A stretch of DNA of 5,550 nt, from the NCBI GenBank assembly GCA_015660155.1, contig DQLO01000162.1, positions 1-5,550 of the forward strand, read 5' to 3'. This stretch comes from Verrucomicrobiota bacterium. Its GTDB lineage: Bacteria; Verrucomicrobiota; Verrucomicrobiia; Limisphaerales; UBA1100. The position numbers were made by a program, and so were the translations under genes. Positions within the stretch are counted from its first letter, which is position 1. Every line of letters starts with the position of its first letter. The notes beneath the pieces are model-generated. The model made no database searches. It was not told the origin of the DNA and saw only the letters and a program-made list of their open reading frames with translations. Positions 1 through 5,350 of this stretch are shown here, piece by piece.

Positions 1-778
1 GATCAATTGCCAACACCGCGTCGCCATAAAAAAACCGGTTTTGATAATAAGACCCGAGCAGCCCGTTTTTCCCCGCAATGCCCCGCGGCGCGCGCGTCAC
101 CGGCACAGCCGGATACAATTGCCGCGATGGAATCGGCCCCGCTTGAAACCCCGGCCCCTGCCAATGAATCCGCGCGCTGGCTTCGCCGTAATTATCGAAA
201 AACTCAAAAACAAACGGAACCCGTTTGCCGCCTTGCAGCGTCACTTTCCCCCGCTCCCGAAACCCCGCCAGCGCTTCCATTCGGCCAACCTCCAGCGTGC
301 CCACTTTCAATTTTCCGCCGTCATTGGCCAGCAGCGTGAACGTATACTCGCCCGTCACCGGCGCTTCCAACTCGCCACTCCAGCGCACGGAAAAATAATC
401 ACGCGGCAAATCGAACCCCGGTTGCTTGGAGCGCCATTGATGATCGATCGTTTCATCGAGCCGATAAATCACGCGCCCTTTGAAATTCGGCCGGTCGTGG
501 TATGCCGCCAGCAGTCCGCGCCCCTTCCCCGCCATCGGCGCGCCGTGCGCGAGTTGATCAGGATTCAACGGCGGATCAAACGTGGCCGTCAACACATCCG
601 CCAGTGCAATGAGTTTGCGCGGCCCTTTCGCAGGCCCCACGCTCAAGTGCTCCGCATCGGCAAACTGCACCAAGCCCGTAAAGCCCTGTCCGTCCTTGGT
701 CGTCACCGTGCCGGCCAAGGCGCAGCAGGAAATCAGAGCTGACAACGCCAATCCGGTGCGTTTGAGAAAAGTTTCCAT
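1..778 (-). CDS. Secreted PA14-domain protein, C-terminus cut by window edge
   Basis: An open frame of 259 codons runs from an ATG at 778 down to position 1 without a stop, so the C-terminus lies outside the window. Residues 1-22 form a signal peptide: a short basic start (K6, R7), a hydrophobic core, and a possible cut after ALA (20-22). LISC at 15-18 also fits a lipobox, so a lipoprotein is possible. Residues 23-70 form a small beta-rich segment. Residues 88-222 look like a PA14 domain, with the opening GLLAAYHD, the core GEYTFTLLANDGG (143-155) and the closing ARIHWQGPG (202-210). A second copy seems to start at 239 (GLLGSYYQN). PA14 domains are beta-barrels often found in extracellular carbohydrate-binding or glycan-active proteins; the substrate here is unknown. 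The start lies 14 bases after the stop of the upstream secreted-protein gene, which suggests one transcript. No clear ribosome binding site is visible. Confidence 0.85.
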   Translation of the reverse strand, partial: METFLKRTGLALSALISCCALAGTVTTKDGQGFTGLVQFADAEHLSVGPAKGPRKLIALADVLTATFDPPLNPDQLAHGAPMAGKGRGLLAAYHDRPNFKGRVIYRLDETIDHQWRSKQPGFDLPRDYFSVRWSGELEAPVTGEYTFTLLANDGGKLKVGTLEVGRMEALAGFRERGKVTLQGGKRVPFVFEFFDNYGEASARIHWQGPGFQAGPIPSRQLYPAVPVTRAPRGIAGKNGLLGSYYQNRFFYGDAVLAID

Positions 779-792
779 CGACAGTGAGACGC

Positions 793-1341
793 TTATTTCT
801 TCAACCCGCTCTCAATCATTTTTTTGAAATCCGCGCGGGCGGCTTCCACGGTGGCCTTGGGGCCAGTCATTTTCACAAAAATATAACCCGGCTTCGTTCC
901 CAAAACGGCGGCGGCCATCCCATAATCTTTCTTGGGCACCTTGGCCCCGCCGAAGGGAGGGCCGCTCATAAACGTGCCTTCGGCGAACAAATACACCACC
1001 GGCGTTTCGCCGTGCTTGGCGTCTTCCATTTTGATAACCGGCTTGGGATCCGCCGCGAATTGCTGCACCCAACGCTGCAAGTTCGCCTGCGCGCCGCCCG
1101 CTTCACCGGGCCCAAAATAAAAGAACACGCACTCCGCCGCATCGGCCTTCACCTTGCCCGGCACGGTAAATTGCGCCGCGCGCATACGGCTTTCGGTGGG
1201 CGTGCTTTTCCAAGTTGCCGGCGCGGTGAAAGACTGCGCGCTCACCTTGAAAACCACCGGCTTGGCGGCATCTGCGGCGAACCCGTTGAAACCGACCCAC
1301 AAGGGCGCGGCCAGAATGATGCGAATTAAAGAGTTCATCAT
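793..1341 (-). CDS. Uncharacterised exported protein
   Basis: This gene encodes 182 residues. Residues 1-23 form a Sec-type signal peptide (R7, hydrophobic IILAAPLWVGF, cut near FAA|D at 21-24), so the protein probably acts outside the cytoplasm. The mature part is about 160 residues with no transmembrane segment. It contains a WKSTPTESRMR segment (44-54), an FFYFGPGEAGG turn and a C-terminal YIFVKMTGPKATVEAA segment. From memory, this pattern resembles short secreted proteins of Planctomycetota and Verrucomicrobiota with no assigned function; I cannot name a family with certainty. The first two codons are both ATG (1341 and 1338), and either could start translation. AAAGGG just upstream is at most a weak ribosome binding site. 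The gene is followed after 14 bases by the PA14-domain gene, so the two are probably co-transcribed, perhaps for a shared extracellular role. Confidence 0.85.
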   Translation of the reverse strand: MMNSLIRIILAAPLWVGFNGFAADAAKPVVFKVSAQSFTAPATWKSTPTESRMRAAQFTVPGKVKADAAECVFFYFGPGEAGGAQANLQRWVQQFAADPKPVIKMEDAKHGETPVVYLFAEGTFMSGPPFGGAKVPKKDYGMAAAVLGTKPGYIFVKMTGPKATVEAARADFKKMIESGLKK

Positions 1342-1370
1342 GCCCTTTGCTTAACTGAAAACGCCGCGCG

Positions 1371-1376
1371 CGTCAA
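1371..1376 (-). promoter_or_regulatory. Possible -35 box (TTGACG) upstream of the secreted-protein pair
   Basis: On the minus strand, TTGACG (5 of 6 to consensus) lies 29 bases before the ATG at 1341 and just inside the REPIN-like element. No good -10 hexamer follows at normal spacing: 17 bases on is TAAGCA, which matches only 2 of 6. The call is therefore weak. Some promoter for the 1341-to-1 gene pair is expected here, because the upstream TPR gene is separated from it by the large hairpin. Confidence 0.2.
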
Positions 1377-1385
1377 CGGCACCTT

Positions 1386-1460
1386 GTAGCCCGGGCCGGT
1401 GGCCCGGGTGGTTTTTGAATGGTTTTGGGTTGTTCGACCCGGGCCACCGGCCCGGGCTAC
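1386..1460. repeat. REPIN-like element: two inverted REP hairpins with GTAG feet
   Basis: The arms at 1386-1409 and 1437-1460 are perfect 24-base reverse complements, separated by a 27-base spacer rich in G and T. Each arm begins (read from its outer end) with the tetranucleotide GTAG, followed by an 8-base stem CCCGGGCC, a 3-base loop (GGT or ACC), and the returning stem GGCCCGGG. A GTAG foot next to a GC-rich palindrome is the known layout of REP elements mobilised by RAYT (Y1) transposases. Two such units in inverted orientation make a REPIN. No RAYT gene is in this window. The element begins 15 bases after the stop of the TPR gene and lies between two minus-strand genes, so it may also act as a transcript-end hairpin or insulator. 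It lacks the T-run of a classical terminator. Confidence 0.8.
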
Positions 1461-1475
1461 ATCAGACACGGACGA

Positions 1476-2831
1476 CTACATATAACCACTCTCCACTTTC
1501 GACGCCACATCGCGGTAGCCGATATCCACCTCGTAAATGCTTTTGAACTGCTCCATCGCCTCGGCCATTTTGCCGATCTCTTCGTAGACACAGCCGAGGT
1601 GATACACCATTTCTTTCTTCTGATCATCCATCGCGGATTTTTCCTGCAACCCTTTCTCGAACATGCTCACCGCCATATCGTGCATGCCGCGCTGCAGAAA
1701 ACATTGGCCGAGATAACTCAGCGACTGCAGCCGATGGCCCGGGCTGTTTTGCGCGCGTTGGAAGGCGTGGATCGCCTCGTTCACATCGCCCGCGCGGAAG
1801 AGCCATTCGCCCAACTCAAACCGAAACTCCAGCATCGTGGGATAGCGCTCGGCGCGTTGCTGACAATTCTTGAGCATAAAGACATTGCGCTCTTCGATCA
1901 GCCGCGCGTGCTCGTCAGCTTCGTTTGGGTCTTCCGGATTCAGCTGGCGCAAATCATAATCAAACTGCGCCTCGTGCGCCTCCGCAATGGCCTTGTCGAT
2001 CGCTGAATCACCAACCGTATTCTTCTCCTGCACCCAATCGAAATATTCAAACGCCCGCTCGAAATCCAACCGCTCCACATACAGCCGCGCGATGTCCACC
2101 GCTAACTTGTAATTATCCGGCTCATCCTGCAACTTTTCCTCCATGTAATAAATCTTCTCCTCCAGCACATCCTCCGAGGTGAAATCACTCGGCAAATTAC
2201 TTTCCTCTTCCTCCTCACCACCCTCCATCATCTTCTCATAACCGCCGCGATAAATTGTCGCCTTCGCCGCCGTGTCCCGGTACGCCTGTTGAAGATACGC
2301 ATCGTCTGGATTCAACCGCGACAACTGCGCCATCACCTCTTCCGCCTGATCCCAATCCCCCAACATTTCCAGTGCCCCCGCCAATTCCTCGGTCAACTTA
2401 TTGTCTTTGGGATTCACACGCTTGAGTAATTGCAATGAGGAAATTAAAGTCTGCGGATAATCCAGCGACTTTGATGCATTCACAATCACCCAATGCCCTG
2501 ATGAATTTTCAGGATCTGCGCACAAAATTTTCTCCGCGTGCATCAACGCGCCAAAGTTATTTTTCTTGCTCAACGCCAGCTTCGCCTGCGCCAAGTGATG
2601 CGCCGTCGTCGCGACCGCCGCCAATTTGGCCAACCGCCCCGCGTTCTCGTGCTTCTTCATCTGCGCCGCCCGCAGCGCCATCCGACACTCAAAAAACGAC
2701 GGATCCTGCTCCAGCGCCATGCTCAACAGCTCCAGCGCGTAGTCATAATTCTTTTTCTCAACGCAGTCATAGCCCTTTTCCCAGAGCTGACGCACCTCCC
2801 CGCCCACCGCTGTATGATCCCTTTCCGGCAT
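1476..2831 (-). CDS. TPR-repeat protein, cytoplasmic
   Basis: This gene encodes 451 residues with no signal peptide or membrane segment, so the protein is probably cytosolic. It is almost entirely helical and contains several tetratricopeptide-like units. One spans about residues 12-45 (VRQLWEKGYDCVEKKNYDYA, ending in LEQDP). Another is around 80-108 (LAQAKLALSKKNNFGALMHA, ending CADPE), and a further unit around 145-176 ends in LNPDD. C-terminal units include GEWLFRAGDVNEAIHAF, LGQCFLQRGMHDMAVSMF and LGCVYEEIGKMAEAMEQF. An acidic stretch (GGEEEEES, 204-211) separates the N- and C-terminal blocks and looks like a flexible linker. TPR arrays bind other proteins; the partner cannot be read from the sequence. 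The ATG at 2831 is the first start in frame. An AAGGTG about 15 bases upstream is too far away to be a convincing ribosome binding site. The gene is divergent from tRNA-Leu and ends 15 bases before the REPIN-like hairpin. Confidence 0.9.
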   Translation of the reverse strand: MPERDHTAVGGEVRQLWEKGYDCVEKKNYDYALELLSMALEQDPSFFECRMALRAAQMKKHENAGRLAKLAAVATTAHHLAQAKLALSKKNNFGALMHAEKILCADPENSSGHWVIVNASKSLDYPQTLISSLQLLKRVNPKDNKLTEELAGALEMLGDWDQAEEVMAQLSRLNPDDAYLQQAYRDTAAKATIYRGGYEKMMEGGEEEEESNLPSDFTSEDVLEEKIYYMEEKLQDEPDNYKLAVDIARLYVERLDFERAFEYFDWVQEKNTVGDSAIDKAIAEAHEAQFDYDLRQLNPEDPNEADEHARLIEERNVFMLKNCQQRAERYPTMLEFRFELGEWLFRAGDVNEAIHAFQRAQNSPGHRLQSLSYLGQCFLQRGMHDMAVSMFEKGLQEKSAMDDQKKEMVYHLGCVYEEIGKMAEAMEQFKSIYEVDIGYRDVASKVESGYM

Positions 2832-2917
2832 AAATTATAAATGAAACACCTTTCCGTACCGGCACGTTATGACAATCGCACCCGCAAATCAATCCCGCAC
2901 TGTTTTGCAGAATCCCC

Positions 2918-2947
2918 TTGCCAACGCCCCGCCGAAAGGCAGACTAT
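2918..2947 (+). promoter_or_regulatory. Possible sigma-70-type promoter for tRNA-Leu
   Basis: TTGCCA (2918-2923) matches the -35 consensus at 4 of 6. After an 18-base spacer, GACTAT (2942-2947) matches the -10 box at only 3 of 6. The mature tRNA starts 11 bases after this -10, which fits the short leader typical of tRNA genes. This is an inference from position and weak motif matches only. Confidence 0.3.
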
Positions 2948-2957
2948 CCGCCCCCGT

Positions 2958-3042
2958 GCGCGGGTGGCGGAATTGGTAGACGCGCTGCCTTGAGGTGGCA
3001 GTCCCTTCGGGGGTGGAGGTTCGAGTCCTCTCTCGCGCACCA
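2958..3042 (+). tRNA. tRNA-Leu (anticodon GAG)
   Basis: An 85-base class II tRNA folds completely. The acceptor stem is GCGCGGG (2958-2964) with CTCGCGC (3032-3038), including one G-T pair, followed by discriminator A and an encoded CCA (3040-3042). The D-arm has the leucine-type AATTGGTAGAC. The anticodon stem CTGCC/GGCAG (2985-2989, 2997-3001) encloses the loop TTGAGGT, giving anticodon GAG at 2992-2994, which reads CUC and CUU. A long variable arm with a CCC-TTCG-GGG hairpin (about 3003-3012) marks the class II type. The T-arm loop is TTCGAGT (3020-3026). The gene is divergent from the TPR gene and converges on the miaE-like gene, whose stop codon lies 9 bases beyond the CCA. No separate terminator is visible between them. 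Confidence 0.97.
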
Positions 3043-3051
3043 ATTTATTCT

Positions 3052-3624
3052 TTAATGCAACAGCGGCAATTCGTTTGACTGCGCGATTAATTCCGCATCC
3101 AAATCCAAAAAAGAATCCAGACGCTGATGCGCTTCCGCGTTGTCGATTTTACAGGCCATGAGCCAGAATTCGGCGTAGTGGTTGCCTTCGCTGGCCACGA
3201 GGTTTGCATAGAGTTCCGCAATCTCCGGCTCCGTGTCGCGCAGGGCTTGGGCGAGGATTTGAAATTTTTCGCAGCTCCGGCCTTCGATGAGCGAAGCGGC
3301 GATGAGATGGTCGATGACTTGTTCACGCCGGCCTTTACGGATGAAGCGCATCAGCCCGCTAATCCACGGGCTGGGATGCGGCACGCCGAAGGGCACACCG
3401 CGTTGCTCCAGCAAATCGAGCAGCAAATTGAAGTGCTCCAATTCCTCCTGCGCGATGGCATTGAGCTCGCGGGCGCGTGTGGCTAGCTCGGGATATTTCA
3501 TCAGGCTCAACGCGCTGGCCGCCGCTTTGCGCTCGAGATGACAGTGATCGAGCAACACCGCGTCCAGATTGGCCAACACCTTGGGCAGCCAATCGCCCGG
3601 GATGGGTTCACGCCATAAATGCAC
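3052..3624 (-). CDS. miaE: tRNA-(ms2io6A37) hydroxylase, MiaE-like
   Basis: The product is a ferritin-like diiron monooxygenase of 190 residues from the preferred start. MiaE hydroxylates the isopentenyl group of ms2i6A37 in tRNAs that read UNN codons. All expected iron ligands are visible: E31 (LERKAA), E61 and H64 (EELEHF), E114 (LIEGRSCEKF), and E146 and H149 (SEGNHY). The IEGRSCEKF and GVPFG segments also match the family. The frame extends upstream to a GTG at 3666, but those 14 extra residues would be translated from one arm of an intergenic repeat. GTG at 3624 gives an N-terminus (HLWREPIPGDW) like the start of short MiaE homologues as I recall them, so I prefer it. There is no Shine-Dalgarno sequence. 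The neighbouring tRNA-Leu(GAG) has G36 and G37, so it should not be a substrate. The alternative is an uncharacterised ferritin-like oxidase of the same fold. Confidence 0.85.
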   Translation of the reverse strand: MHLWREPIPGDWLPKVLANLDAVLLDHCHLERKAAASALSLMKYPELATRARELNAIAQEELEHFNLLLDLLEQRGVPFGVPHPSPWISGLMRFIRKGRREQVIDHLIAASLIEGRSCEKFQILAQALRDTEPEIAELYANLVASEGNHYAEFWLMACKIDNAEAHQRLDSFLDLDAELIAQSNELPLLH

Positions 3625-3631
3625 TGCGTGC

Positions 3632-3660
3632 AAAGTAAAAAGGGAAAGGTGAAAAGTCAA
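3632..3660 (-). promoter_or_regulatory. Possible promoter for miaE-like gene in left repeat arm
   Basis: On the minus strand, TTGACT (3660-3655, 5 of 6) and TACTTT (3637-3632, 3 of 6, with the key T, A and final T kept) are separated by 17 bases. Transcription would start about 7 bases after the -10, at the GTG at 3624, which implies a leaderless or nearly leaderless message. This agrees with the missing Shine-Dalgarno sequence. The motif comes from the heptamer repeat, so the match may be coincidental. Confidence 0.35.
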
Positions 3661-3692
3661 AGCCACAGGTCAAAAGTTTATTGATTGTGGCT

Positions 3693-3721
3693 TTGACTTT
3701 TCACCTTCTACTTTTTACTTT
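3693..3721 (+). promoter_or_regulatory. Possible promoter for cupin gene in right repeat arm
   Basis: TTGACT (3693-3698) and TACTTT (3716-3721) have a 17-base spacer and mirror the candidate promoter in the left arm. The -10 ends 6 bases before the ATG at 3728, so the message would be leaderless or have a leader of only a base or two. No ribosome binding site precedes this ATG. The same caution applies: the hexamers fall out of the heptamer repeat. Confidence 0.35.
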
Positions 3722-3727
3722 GCACGC

Positions 3728-4069
3728 ATGTTTCCTGTCACCCTCAATGAATCAGACAAAGAATGGCAAACCGGCCCGTACGAGGGCGTGGAATTAAAAA
3801 TCCTGCGCAAGGATGAAGCCACCGGCGGCGTGACCGTGCTGCGAAAATTCCATGCCGGCACCACCGTGCCCGCGCACATCCATCCCGCCGCCAACGAGAC
3901 GGCCTACGTGCTCAGCGGCGAATGGGAGGAGAGCGGCACCGTGTACACCGCGGGCACTTTGTTTTATGCGCCCAAAGGCGAACCCCACGGCCCACACGTG
4001 GCACGCACGGAGGTGGTGAGCCTCACGATTTTTGACGGATCACTCACGGTGGTGAGGGTTGATGATTGA
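3728..4069 (+). CDS. Single-domain cupin protein (ChrR-like cupin)
   Basis: This is a 113-residue cytosolic protein made of one cupin beta-barrel. Both cupin motifs are nearly ideal. Motif 1 is G44, five residues, H50-x-H52, four residues, E57, six residues, G64. Motif 2 is G76, five residues, P82-x-G84-x2-H87, with V91 in place of the usual Asn. H50, H52, E57 and H87 should bind one divalent metal ion, and H90 is a possible extra ligand. The length and sequence resemble the cupin domain found in ChrR-type anti-sigma factors and in stand-alone dioxygenase-like proteins. There is no zinc-binding anti-sigma domain here, so the ChrR label describes the fold only. Substrate and reaction are unknown. 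It diverges from the miaE-like gene and shares the mirrored repeat leader, so the two may be expressed together. The ATG at 3728 directly abuts the repeat. Confidence 0.88.
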   Translation: MFPVTLNESDKEWQTGPYEGVELKILRKDEATGGVTVLRKFHAGTTVPAHIHPAANETAYVLSGEWEESGTVYTAGTLFYAPKGEPHGPHVARTEVVSLTIFDGSLTVVRVDD

Positions 4070-4180
4070 AGAATTCGATTGGCGATTCCATCAATTGTCA
4101 TTTGTAAATCGACACCGCCCTTTTCCCCCGACGCACTCATCATCACCCTTCGTTTCGCCTACCCATTCATCCGCGAAACC

Positions 4181-4204
4181 ATCCGACGCCGGCGGTTGTC
4201 GGAT
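4181..4204 (-). terminator. Weak hairpin at the 3' end of the TIM-barrel gene
   Basis: ATCCGAC (4181-4187) pairs perfectly with GTCGGAT (4198-4204) around a GC-rich 10-base loop. It overlaps the last base of the TIM-barrel stop codon and lies between that gene and the cupin, which converge here. No T-run follows on either strand, so it would not be a standard intrinsic terminator. The rest of 4070-4203 shows no gene or other clear element. Confidence 0.25.
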
Positions 4205-5184
4205 TAAACGGGGCGGCCAAGCAGGCGGTTTAATGAATCGCTGGTCTGGTGGATCAACGCCTCGGGGTAGTGCGCGTAGGGATGAAAATATTCGAAGGTG
4301 AGGTAGCCGTGATAGTCGACCGTGTCGAAGGCCTCCATCACGGCCGGCCAGTTGGTCGTGCCGTCGAGCAACGGCCGGAAAGTTTCGAGCGAGAAATCCG
4401 TGCCTTTCTTCGTGAATTCCTTCAGGTGCACATTGCGAATGCGTTTGCCGAGAATAGAAATCCAGTGCTCAGGAAACTGAAAGAGCATGATGTTGCCGGT
4501 GTCGAAATGCACGTGCACGTGGGCGCTGTCGAAGCTGTCTACGAACCCGTTCATTTCCATCGGGCTCATGAGGTAGCCGTTGAAGAAAATATTTTCGATG
4601 TTAAGGTGCACGCCCAGTTTTTCGGCCTTGGGCAGCAATGCGCCGACTGCCTCGCGCGCGCGCCGGTCGCACACGTCGTTGGGCGTGGGGTCGTGATCCG
4701 CGCGCCACGGCATGTGCACCGCGCCGGGCACCACCAGCAGATTTTCCGTGCCGAGGTGATGCGCCGCCTCGGTCATTTTCGCCGCCAACTCCCTACCACG
4801 CGCGCGTTCCTTGGGGTCATTGCTGGTTAGCGGATACGGCCAAAACAAAAACGAGCACACGCCGCTGATAGCAATGCCGATGCGCTCGGCTTGTTTGCGA
4901 ATGGCGGCGAACTCGCGCGGGCCGCTCTTGGGTGAGAGATCGCTCTCCAGATCGTAATTCAACTCAATGCCATCAAAGCCCGCGTCCTTGGCCAGTTGCA
5001 GGCACTCGACCAGCGTCATGCGGTCAGGATAGGGGAAAGCCCACAAGTTGATGGATTTTTTCATGCGAAAGCGCTTGGGCGAAGCCTTGCGGGCATCCGG
5101 CACGGCCTGGGCTTGGGGGGCGTTCACCAGCGCCGCGCCACCCGCCGCCGCCAGCGCGGTCTTGAAGATGTCCCGACGATTCAT
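4204..5184 (-). CDS. Tat-exported sugar isomerase/epimerase-like TIM-barrel protein
   Basis: From the chosen start the protein has 326 residues. Residues 1-27 form a twin-arginine signal (NRRDIFKTAL, then an alanine-rich core and AQA cut site), so the folded protein is probably exported. The remainder is an AP-endonuclease-2/xylose-isomerase-like TIM barrel (Pfam PF01261 type): INLWAFPYP (45-53), GFDGIELNYD (69-78), ENLLVVPGA, LNIENIFF (194-201), HFDTGN (226-231), NVHLKEF (251-257) and YLTFEYF (294-300). The likely metal ligands are E197, D228, H253 and E298. Relatives isomerise or epimerise free sugars or inositol derivatives; the substrate here is unknown. The frame continues upstream to ATGs at 5268 and 5220, but those would place 28 or 12 residues before the RR motif, so I chose 5184. 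No clear ribosome binding site is present. The gene is divergent from the Sel1-repeat gene. Confidence 0.85.
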   Translation of the reverse strand: MNRRDIFKTALAAAGGAALVNAPQAQAVPDARKASPKRFRMKKSINLWAFPYPDRMTLVECLQLAKDAGFDGIELNYDLESDLSPKSGPREFAAIRKQAERIGIAISGVCSFLFWPYPLTSNDPKERARGRELAAKMTEAAHHLGTENLLVVPGAVHMPWRADHDPTPNDVCDRRAREAVGALLPKAEKLGVHLNIENIFFNGYLMSPMEMNGFVDSFDSAHVHVHFDTGNIMLFQFPEHWISILGKRIRNVHLKEFTKKGTDFSLETFRPLLDGTTNWPAVMEAFDTVDYHGYLTFEYFHPYAHYPEALIHQTSDSLNRLLGRPV

Positions 5185-5341
5185 CCCGCTGCCTGGATAG
5201 GGCACAAAAGGAGTGGTCATGCCCAAGGATGACACGCCCCGCTCACCCGCGCAACCGCCATTGTGCATAACTGCCGCTTGCCCGTTGGCCGGATAAAAAC
5301 CACCCTCAAATCCCGATGGTTCGAAGGCCCGTCCATTGCGT

Positions 5342-5346
5342 GGAGG
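5342..5346 (+). promoter_or_regulatory. Ribosome binding site GGAGG of the Sel1-repeat gene
   Basis: GGAGG lies 4 bases before the ATG at 5351. It is the only strong Shine-Dalgarno sequence in front of a gene in this window and supports that start, although the spacing is short. Confidence 0.7.
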
Positions 5347-5350
5347 AACG

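Larger units (their letters stand above)
3626..3727. repeat. 42-base imperfect inverted repeat of degenerate heptamers
   Basis: Arms 3626-3667 and 3686-3727 are reverse complements at 39 of 42 positions; the three mismatches are adjacent (3643-3645 against 3708-3710). The loop of 18 bases is 3668-3685. Read toward each flanking gene, an arm consists of five tandem heptamers near consensus YTTTNAC: 3691-3725 on the plus strand, and 3662 down to 3628 on the minus strand. A further TTTTGAC (minus, 3675-3669) lies in the loop. The structure fills the space between the start codons of the miaE-like gene (3624) and the cupin gene (3728). It could form a long hairpin or cruciform, and it gives both genes nearly the same leader. 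Similar degenerate heptamer tracts are known as dispersed short tandem repeats in some bacteria; whether this one is dispersed cannot be seen here. Confidence 0.9.

Noticed and set aside
41..742. 233-codon open frame on the plus strand
   Set aside because: It lies antisense to the PA14 gene, is rich in Arg, Pro and His as GC-rich shadows are, and has no recognisable domain. The minus-strand frame has a signal peptide and a PA14 domain.
1737..1745. GCCCGGGC palindrome resembling part of the REP stem, inside the TPR gene
   Set aside because: It is a short GC palindrome in a coding region, without the GTAG foot or the second half of the hairpin.
1419..2006. 195-codon open frame on the plus strand
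   Set aside because: It begins inside the REPIN-like repeat and is antisense to the TPR gene, with no domain of its own. It is a shadow of the TPR frame.
2834..2839. Perfect TATAAT on the minus strand, two bases before the TPR start codon
   Set aside because: As a -10 box it would start transcription inside the coding region, past the ATG, and no -35 lies 17 bases upstream. It could serve only if translation began at a later GTG, which I cannot support.
4012..4057. Small GGTGGTGAG/CTCAC hairpins near the end of the cupin gene
   Set aside because: The stems are only about 5 bases with very short loops, they lie within the coding sequence, and no T-run follows. They do not make a convincing terminator.
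4249..4830. 193-codon open frame on the plus strand
   Set aside because: It is antisense to the TIM-barrel gene, whose conserved metal-site motifs are clear. The opposite frame has His/Val-rich shadow composition.
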